A stretch of 64,000 nt of DNA. Origin: JBFMEX01 sp040752215 (GTDB taxonomy: Bacteria > Pseudomonadota > Alphaproteobacteria > Rhizobiales > Hyphomicrobiaceae). Position numbers and translations under genes: made by a program. The notes below the pieces were generated by a model. It made no database searches. It was not told the DNA's origin and was given only the letters and a program-made list of their open reading frames with translations. The DNA lies in contig JBFMEX010000026.1 in assembly GCA_040752215.1 (NCBI GenBank), forward strand, positions 62,001 through 126,000, written 5' to 3'. This document shows positions 58,865 to 64,000 of this stretch, in pieces (the stretch's first letter is position 1; each line of letters starts with the position of its first letter).

Positions 58865-59616
58865 TCAGCGGCCTCCGCGCGCCGGCCTTCGGTCGTCGCG
58901 TCCTCGACGATGTGGCCGTCGCGGAACAGGATGCGGCGGCGGGCGAAGGCGGCAATCTCCGGCTCGTGGGTGACGACGATGACCGTGATGCCGCCGGCGT
59001 TGAGGCGGGTGAAGAGGCGCATGATCTCCTCACTCGTCGTCGTGTCGAGCGCGCCGGTCGGCTCGTCGGCGAGCAGGATCTTCGGCCCGTTGACGAGCGC
59101 GCGCGCAATGGCGACGCGCTGCTGTTGGCCGCCGGAGAGCTGGCTCGGCAGGTGCCCCGCACGCTCGGCGAGGCCGACCTCGGCGAGGCGGCGCCGCGCG
59201 GTCGCCTCCGGATCGGCGGGGCGCGGCCTCGCATAGGTGAGGGGCAGCATCACCTGCCGCAGCGCCGGCGTGCGGGCGAGCAGGTTGAACTGCTGGAACA
59301 CGAAGCCGATGGTGCGGTTCCTGAGTTCCGCGAGCTCATCGCTGGAAAGCTGCGCGATGTCGCGGCCGTCGATCTCCAGGCCGCCGGCGGTGGGCACGTC
59401 GAGTGCGCCGATCAGGTTCATCATCGTCGACTTGCCCGAGCCCGAGGGGCCCATGATGGCGACGAAGTCGCCGGCGGCGACGTCGAGCGAGACGTCGTCG
59501 AGCGCCTTCACCGGCTGCTCGCCCATCGTGTAGATCTTGGATACGCCGCGGGCGCGGATGAGCGGAGTAGGGGGCGCGGCTCCCGACGTGCCGTGCGCGT
59601 CGCCGGACCGCTTCAT
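58861..59616 (-). CDS. MacB-type ABC transporter ATP-binding protein
   Basis: A 251-residue LolD/MacB-type ATPase: Walker A MGPSGSGKSTMMN (near residue 55), Q-loop FQQFNLLART, signature LSGGQQQRVAIARAL (near 160), Walker B ILLADEPTGALD and the switch His in VVTHEPEIA. It drives the adjacent permease. The coding ends overlap by 4 bp on both sides, so macA-like, ATPase and permease are one operon. In E. coli MacB the ATPase and permease are fused; here they are separate. Confidence 0.93.
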   Translation of the reverse strand: MKRSGDAHGTSGAAPPTPLIRARGVSKIYTMGEQPVKALDDVSLDVAAGDFVAIMGPSGSGKSTMMNLIGALDVPTAGGLEIDGRDIAQLSSDELAELRNRTIGFVFQQFNLLARTPALRQVMLPLTYARPRPADPEATARRRLAEVGLAERAGHLPSQLSGGQQQRVAIARALVNGPKILLADEPTGALDTTTSEEIMRLFTRLNAGGITVIVVTHEPEIAAFARRRILFRDGHIVEDATTEGRRAEAAE

Positions 59617-61145
59617 CGGCCTCCCTCCCGGGCCTTGAGCACCACCCGGTCGCCGGCCGCCAGCTCGCCGCCGGCGACCTCGGTGAACTGGTCGTCGGCG
59701 ATGCCGAGCCGGACGCTGCGCCGCTCCGGCGTGCCGGCTTTGCCAAGCACCCAGACGGTTCCCGCCCGGGTCGCGTTGCGGTCCTTCTTCCAGCGCTCGT
59801 AGAGCGTGCGCTGGGTGTCCGTCAGCAAGGGCTCGATGGTCACCGCGATCCGCGCCTCGACGCGCTGTCGCGCCTGCGCCGGGTCGGTCTGGCTGCTGCC
59901 TTGGCCGCCCTGGCCGGCGGCGCGGCGCTCAGCGAACAGCGCCTTCACCGCGTCGCGCAGCGCCTTCTCCTGCTCGGCCGAGAGCTCGAGAGCACTCTTC
60001 AATTGATCGACCGTGCGGGAGCGACCTTCGCCATTGCCGCCGCCGGCGCCCGGGCCCCGCCCGGCGCCGCCCGCCGTGCCGTCCTCGCGCGGTCGGAAGC
60101 GCAGCGCGTCGTTCGGCACCCTCAGCACGTTCTCGCGGGTGTCGGTCTCGATCTCGACGTTGGCGGTCATGCCGGGAAACAACCGGCGATCCTCGTTGGC
60201 GGCCTCGACGATCACCGTATAGGTGACGACGTTCTGCAGCTCGGTCGCGGCGAGGCGCACCTGCGCGACCTTGCCCTCGAAACGGCGCTCGGGATAGGCG
60301 TCGACGGTGAACGCGACGGCGTTGCCTTCGGCCACCGCGCCGATGTCGGCCTCGTTGACTTGCGCCTCGATCTGGATCTGGCGGAGGTCCTGGGCGATCT
60401 TGAACAGCTCCGGCGCCTGCAGGCTGGCGGCCACGGTCTGGCCGCGGTCGACCGTGCGCGAGATCACGGTGCCGTCGATCGGCGAGCGGATCTCGGTGCG
60501 GTCGAGATCGATCTCGGCTTGGGTGAGCTGGGCGCGGCGCTGGACGACGGTCGCCTTGGCACTCTCGATCTGGGCGCGGGCGACCGCGAGCTCCGCCTTG
60601 GCCACGTCCTCGTCGCGGATCGCCGTGTCGAGCGTCGACTGCGAGGCGATGCGCCGCTCGGCCAGCGCCCGCTGGCGCTCGATGGCACGGCCGGTCTGGC
60701 GCAGCACCGCCTCGGCCTTGGCCAGCGCCGCCTCCTGGTTGCGCACGGCCGCCTCGGCGGCGGCAAGGTCGGCGTGGGCCTGCGCGACGCGGGCCTCGAA
60801 CGTCTTGGCGTCGAGGCGCGCGAGAACCTGGCCGGGCTTCACCTCGCTGTTGAAGTCGGCGGCGATCTCCTGGATCTGCCCGGAGAGCTGCGAGCCGACG
60901 CTGACGGTGATCACCGCCCGGACCGGCCCCGAGGTGCTTACGATGCGCCGGATCGCGCCGCGCATCGCCTCGGCGGTATCGTAGCTGAGGGCGCCATAGT
61001 TCGTCTGGCCGAGCCCGAGCATCCACGCCGCGCCGGCGGCAATCGCCGCAACCGGCAGGGCGAGGGTGAAGAGTGTGCGGATGCGGCGGCTCATCTCGGT
61101 TCGACTTTCAGTGTGGGCACCAGGCTCGCGGGTCGTTTCCGCCAT
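59613..61145 (-). CDS. MacA-like periplasmic adaptor with a Spy/CpxP-like insert
   Basis: A 510-residue HlyD/MacA adaptor: N-terminal anchor (LFTLALPVAAIAAGAAWML), lipoyl halves (QEIAADFNSEVKPGQVLARL; RSPIDGTVISRTVDRGQTV), long coiled coil (about 120-220) and beta-barrel. After the barrel (about residue 350) comes a Gly-rich linker, then a helical stretch with LSAEQ and LTDTQ, both of the LTXXQ type seen in Spy/CpxP envelope-stress proteins, then the normal C-terminal domain. This insert (about 59,780-60,070) is unusual for MacA. An internal ATG (61094) is a possible alternative start. Confidence 0.85.
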   Translation of the reverse strand: MAETTREPGAHTESRTEMSRRIRTLFTLALPVAAIAAGAAWMLGLGQTNYGALSYDTAEAMRGAIRRIVSTSGPVRAVITVSVGSQLSGQIQEIAADFNSEVKPGQVLARLDAKTFEARVAQAHADLAAAEAAVRNQEAALAKAEAVLRQTGRAIERQRALAERRIASQSTLDTAIRDEDVAKAELAVARAQIESAKATVVQRRAQLTQAEIDLDRTEIRSPIDGTVISRTVDRGQTVAASLQAPELFKIAQDLRQIQIEAQVNEADIGAVAEGNAVAFTVDAYPERRFEGKVAQVRLAATELQNVVTYTVIVEAANEDRRLFPGMTANVEIETDTRENVLRVPNDALRFRPREDGTAGGAGRGPGAGGGNGEGRSRTVDQLKSALELSAEQEKALRDAVKALFAERRAAGQGGQGSSQTDPAQARQRVEARIAVTIEPLLTDTQRTLYERWKKDRNATRAGTVWVLGKAGTPERRSVRLGIADDQFTEVAGGELAAGDRVVLKAREGGR

Positions 61146-61588
61146 GTCGCCTCAAGCTAAAGCTTTGTCATGACTGTGGGCTGAACGGACACAGCGGGCG
61201 ACGTGCTAATGCCGGCGACGGACACGATCCCGATCTGATCGCGGTCGCAAGCCGAATATGGCGATGTACCCGACAATGATCCAGTCGGCGCCCGCCGCGA
61301 GCGGCCGTCATGCCCGGGATGAACGGCAGATGAACGGCACATTCAGGACCGGTTCAAGGCCCTCCCGCTAGGTTGCTCCCACCCTGATACACCTATCTCC
61401 CCCGGCGTGATCCACGGGGCGCAGCGCACAGGGTCGCTGCGCCCCACTCTTTTTCTTGCCGCCTCGCCCGACCGGCGCCAAATCCGACGCGGCACATCGA
61501 CATTTGCATTCGTGAATTTGGCAAAGTACGGTGCCGCTCCCTCGAAACGACCGTATGCGGTCCCAGCCCTAAGCCGGAGGCACCAGAG
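61146..61588. other. Intergenic region between efflux operon and sodB
   Basis: These 443 bp hold no convincing protein gene or tRNA. The leftmost part should hold the efflux-operon promoter and the last 80 bp the sodB promoter (AT-richer, with ATTCGTGAAT at 61508-61517). In the middle is a strong plus-strand hairpin with a T-run (separate entry), raising the question of a small RNA. Confidence 0.5.
61416..61457 (+). terminator. Strong rho-independent terminator-like hairpin without an upstream gene
   Basis: GGGGCGCAGCG (61416-61426) pairs perfectly with CGCTGCGCCCC (61435-61445) around an 8-base loop and is followed by ACTCTTTTTCTT. On the plus strand there is no gene ending upstream, as the efflux operon runs leftward from 61145. 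It would end a short unannotated transcript or act as a sodB leader attenuator. Confidence 0.62.
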
Positions 61589-62182
61589 ATGACATTCAAG
61601 CTCCCCGATCTGCCCTACGCCTATGATGCGCTGCAGCCCTACATGTCGGCCGAGACGCTGCAGTTCCACCACGACAAGCATCATCAGGCGTACGTCGACA
61701 TGGGCAACAAGCTCGCCGGCGCCGGCACCAAGTACGAGGGCAAGGCAATCGAGGACATCTGCCGCGAGGCGTTCGCGGGCAAGGACCAGCCAGTCGTCAA
61801 TCAGGTCGGTCAGCACTTCAACCACATCCACTTCTGGCAGTGGATGAAGAAGGGCGGCGGCGGCAAGAAGATCCCCGGCAAGCTCGAGAAGCTGGCCGAG
61901 GCCAACGGCGGTTTCGACAAGATGCGCGCCGACTTCATCAACGCCGGTATGACCCAGTTCGGATCCGGCTGGTGCTGGCTCGCGCTGAAGGACGGCAAGC
62001 TCGAGGTGATGAAGACGCCGAACGGCGAGAACCCGCTGATGCACGGCGCCAGCCCGATCCTCGGCTGCGACGTGTGGGAGCACAGCTACTACATCGATTA
62101 TCGCAATGCCCGCGCCAAGTATCTCGAGGCCTGGTTCGACAACCTCGTCAACTGGGAGCACGTCGAGAAGCTGATGGGCTGA
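61589..62182 (+). CDS. sodB: Superoxide dismutase, iron type
   Basis: A 197-residue Fe/Mn-family enzyme that dismutates superoxide. Metal ligands are His27 (QFHHDKHHQAYV), His79 (FNHIHFW), Asp161 and His165 (GCDVWEHSYY). Gln75, four residues before the second His, is the outer-sphere Gln position typical of the iron enzymes, though cambialistic use is possible. GSGWCWLAL is a family mark. The gene ends 6 bp before a perfect terminator. A leader hairpin is at 61416. Confidence 0.93.
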   Translation: MTFKLPDLPYAYDALQPYMSAETLQFHHDKHHQAYVDMGNKLAGAGTKYEGKAIEDICREAFAGKDQPVVNQVGQHFNHIHFWQWMKKGGGGKKIPGKLEKLAEANGGFDKMRADFINAGMTQFGSGWCWLALKDGKLEVMKTPNGENPLMHGASPILGCDVWEHSYYIDYRNARAKYLEAWFDNLVNWEHVEKLMG

Positions 62183-62188
62183 AAATCT

Positions 62189-62218
62189 GGGTCGGACCCG
62201 CAGGGTCCGACCCCTTTT
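62189..62218. terminator. Rho-independent terminator, sodB
   Basis: An 11-bp perfect stem GGGTCGGACCC / GGGTCCGACCC with loop GCA, followed by CTTTTCT and preceded by GAAAATCT. The A-rich left side also suits the convergent gene ending at 62222, so it probably works both ways. Confidence 0.85.
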
Positions 62219-62221
62219 CTG

Positions 62222-62566
62222 TCACACGTGCTCGACGTAGCTCTTGAGCTTGCGGATGCGCGAGACGTAATGGCGGCGCAGGCAGAAATAGTTGGCACCG
62301 CAGGCGTTGCGGCTCGCGAGCCAGGCGAGCTGCTCACCTCTCAGCCATTCGGACTGATCGAAATGGCCGGCTCGGACCTGGGCGCGGCGGTACCAGCTGT
62401 CGAGGCGCTCGTCGAGTGCGCCGAGACTGGAGCTCGAGCAGATCTTGCGCTCGGCGGCGTTCATGGCCTCGATCTCCATGCAGTCGAAGCTGGCGGCACG
62501 TACCGGCATGCTGGTGAGGATGGACATGGCGGCACCGGCGGCAATCGTCGTCAAGAGCAACTTCAT
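62222..62566 (-). CDS. LprI-like (DUF1311) exported protein
   Basis: A 114-residue protein. A signal peptide (KLLLTTIAAGAAMSILTSM, to about residue 24) is followed by an LprI/DUF1311-type region: FDCMEIEAMNAAERKIC, SLGALDERLDSWYRRA, WLRGEQLAWLASRNACGANY and CLRRHYVSRI, with paired cysteines. The family includes lysozyme inhibitors, but most members are of unknown role. The start MKLLLTTI is chosen for the signal. It converges on sodB. Confidence 0.78.
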   Translation of the reverse strand: MKLLLTTIAAGAAMSILTSMPVRAASFDCMEIEAMNAAERKICSSSSLGALDERLDSWYRRAQVRAGHFDQSEWLRGEQLAWLASRNACGANYFCLRRHYVSRIRKLKSYVEHV

Positions 62567-62734
62567 CGGGGATCTCCTTGGGGCAGCGCTGAAGCACAAT
62601 GCCCAAGGAAATCGCACGCCCGCCCTGAACGCCGGCTGAGACGGCCGTTCATTTGGCGTTGGCGACCCCTCGCCCGACCGACGAGCGGGGGCGCGTGGCC
62701 GCCGGGTAGTCGGAGCAGACTTCCGCGGATTGGT

Positions 62735-63007
62735 TCAATCGATCGGATGCCGGCCCTCGAGCCGCATCTTGGCGAGTTCGATGTGCTGCGCCAGCTCGGC
62801 GTCGGCAGCTTCTCGGCCTCGTGTCGGCATGCCTTCGTTGCCGGCGGCAAGGCGCTGGCCGACGATCTCGGACCAGTGTGTCAAGGCGGTCAGTTTCTCC
62901 GCCCGCGTCAAACCAATCTCGTCGACCACTGCCTCGGGACTGGGGAACGCCGCCTCCGGATTGTTTTTTGCCAATTCGCGGTCGATGCGGGTAATCTGGC
63001 TGGCCAT
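62735..63007 (-). CDS. Small conserved hypothetical protein
   Basis: A 90-residue soluble, mostly helical protein: NPEAAFPSPEAVVDEIGL, TRAEKLTALTHWSEIVGQRL and a charged tail (ADAELAQHIELAKMRLEG). The pattern of a spaced SPEAVV then LTRAEKL...W occurs in short proteins of Rhizobiales-type genomes that I cannot name. GGAGGT lies upstream of the ATG at 63007. Function unknown. Confidence 0.65.
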   Translation of the reverse strand: MASQITRIDRELAKNNPEAAFPSPEAVVDEIGLTRAEKLTALTHWSEIVGQRLAAGNEGMPTRGREAADAELAQHIELAKMRLEGRHPID

Positions 63008-63147
63008 GGCACCTCCTGCTTTTCGCCCCACGCCGCCGTTGTTTAGTTAGGAGTGCGCGCACCGGAGGTGAAGGGGCCTCGCACGGCGCACGTGGTGCGG
63101 TGCTCGCCGGCAGGGTGCCTGCGACACGCGCTGATGCCGGCGTCGGA

Positions 63148-63519
63148 TCAGCGTTGCGGCGCCGGCTCCGGCTCGTCCGGCCCGAGGCTGTCGAGATAGG
63201 CTAGGAACGCCTCGATCTCGTCGGGGCGGAACACGTACACCGGCATGTCGGGATGGCCGGAGACGATGCCTTCGGCCAGCGCCTCGGCGAGGTTCTCGCT
63301 GGGATAGCGCTCGACCACCAGGCGGAACGGCGGCGCATCCTTGTGCGGGCTCTCGTCGGTCATGCCGAGCGCATGGCAGCGACCGCAGTTGACTTGCGCG
63401 AGCGCCAAGCCGGCGGCGACGAAATCGGCCTGCGTCTCGGCGCGGGCGGGTGCCGCGATCGCGGCCATCATCACCAGCAGTGTGGCGACAGCTACAGCAG
63501 GAAACCGCGTCGTCGGCAT
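63148..63519 (-). CDS. Small periplasmic cytochrome c
   Basis: A 123-residue protein with a signal peptide (VAVATLLVMMAAIAAPARA) and one haem site NCGRCHALGMTDES near residue 45. The probable axial Met is in GHPDMPVYVF near 92. A short C-terminal tail is Pro/Glu-rich. It resembles mono-haem class I cytochromes with no partner gene nearby, so its role (electron carrier) is generic. The gene lies 88 bp from the DUF853 gene. Confidence 0.83.
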   Translation of the reverse strand: MPTTRFPAVAVATLLVMMAAIAAPARAETQADFVAAGLALAQVNCGRCHALGMTDESPHKDAPPFRLVVERYPSENLAEALAEGIVSGHPDMPVYVFRPDEIEAFLAYLDSLGPDEPEPAPQR

Positions 63520-63606
63520 GTGCCGGCCCCCCGACTCGCTTGCAAGCTTCTGACAAGCCTATCGCCCGGCGCGGCCCGGCGATTGACGGCGATCAATGGC
63601 ACCGGC

Positions 63607-64000
63607 TCAGCGCCGCATGCCGATGCCCTTCAGGATCGCATTCTTGATGATCGTCGCCAGCGAGCGCGACACCGAGCGCTGCAGCTCCTTTGCGATCATC
63701 GTGCCCATGCCCTGGGTCTTGCGGCCCTTGGTCTCCGGCCCGCCGAGCAAGATGTCGGTCCAGCTCGAGCCCTCGGTCTCGGCGCTGGCCACGTTCTCCT
63801 CGGTGCGCTTGGCCAGCATCTCGTGCGCGCTCTCGCGGTCGACCGCCTCCTCGTACTTGCCGTAGACGGGGCTGTACTCGATCAGGCCGCGGCGCTCCTC
63901 GGCGGAGACCGGGCCGATGCGGCCCTCGGGGGGGCGGATCAGCGTGCGTTGCACGATCGACGGCTCGCCCTTGTTCTCGAGCGTCGAGACGAGCGCCTCG
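63607..64000 (-). CDS. HerA-like ATPase (DUF853), C-terminal part only
   Basis: The coding frame is open to the right edge of the window, so only the last 131 residues are seen. VQRTLIRPPEGRIGPVSAEE, VYGKYEEAVDRESAHEML and a C-terminal AKELQRSVSRSLATIIKNAI are typical of the DUF853 family of HerA/FtsK-like DNA-pumping ATPases (YjgR type). The ATPase motifs themselves lie outside. Function in the cell is not established. Confidence 0.85.
   Translation of the reverse strand, partial: EALVSTLENKGEPSIVQRTLIRPPEGRIGPVSAEERRGLIEYSPVYGKYEEAVDRESAHEMLAKRTEENVASAETEGSSWTDILLGGPETKGRKTQGMGTMIAKELQRSVSRSLATIIKNAILKGIGMRR

Noticed and set aside
61146..61588. tRNA or protein gene between the efflux operon and sodB
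   Set aside because: No cloverleaf arms or CCA-type end are seen and the short open frames lack coding character or a ribosome site.

Overview
The window is GC-rich chromosomal DNA (visibly well above 60% G+C) from a respiratory alphaproteobacterium, most likely near the Hyphomicrobiales. The pointers are separate cytochrome b and c1 genes behind a Rieske gene, an H-NS protein of the alphaproteobacterial type, a DUF6111 protein and the general gene style. I cannot name a genus. I see no insertion sequence, prophage, CRISPR array, tRNA or rRNA.

Positions 1-10,800 hold a C2-organosulfonate catabolic module. On the plus strand are a SauS-type acylating sulfoacetaldehyde dehydrogenase (5' end cut by the window), an ADP-forming SucCD-like CoA ligase and Xsc. 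On the minus strand, a GMC dehydrogenase (IseJ-like) is followed by a three-part TRAP transporter. A divergent IclR regulator flanks them, with a clean palindrome in the shared promoter. Isethionate and sulfoacetate would meet at sulfoacetaldehyde, which Xsc splits to acetyl phosphate and sulfite. A TauE/SafE-type exporter sits at 37,144.

Positions 10,960-12,884 hold a SYLF-domain protein, a bactofilin and a multi-pass membrane protein. Positions 13,021-33,473 are a denitrification island. It starts with a DsrC/TusE-like protein, an Rrf2/NsrR-like regulator and a Crp/Fnr (Dnr-like) regulator. Then, on the minus strand, come nirS, a NapC/NirT-type multihaem fusion, a cupredoxin, nirE, nirC, nirF, nirDL, nirG, nirH, nirJ and nirN. 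On the plus strand are nnrS and norCBQDEF. Four TTGAC-N4-GTCAA-like boxes sit in front of nirS/nnrS, nirE and norC, so the nitrite-to-N2O steps look like one NO-responsive regulon. No nar, nap or nos genes are present here.

Positions 33,484-40,096 hold methylthioadenosine salvage (class II aldolase, mtnA, a small zinc ribbon, apt, and mtnP further on), interleaved with a small membrane protein, the TauE/SafE exporter and a double UspA protein. The aldolase suggests the DHAP shunt rather than the full methionine salvage pathway.

Positions 40,211-43,005 encode the cytochrome bc1 complex, which would feed electrons through cytochrome c to NirS and NorCB. The rest is mostly housekeeping and envelope genes: trmL, a NarL-type response regulator, an MsbA-like ABC exporter, hemF, a fatty acid desaturase, two Nudix hydrolases, a Pit-type transporter, a CCA-adding enzyme, an H-NS protein, a MacAB-type efflux system whose MacA carries a Spy-like insert, an iron superoxide dismutase, a small c-type cytochrome and the end of a HerA-like (DUF853) ATPase.
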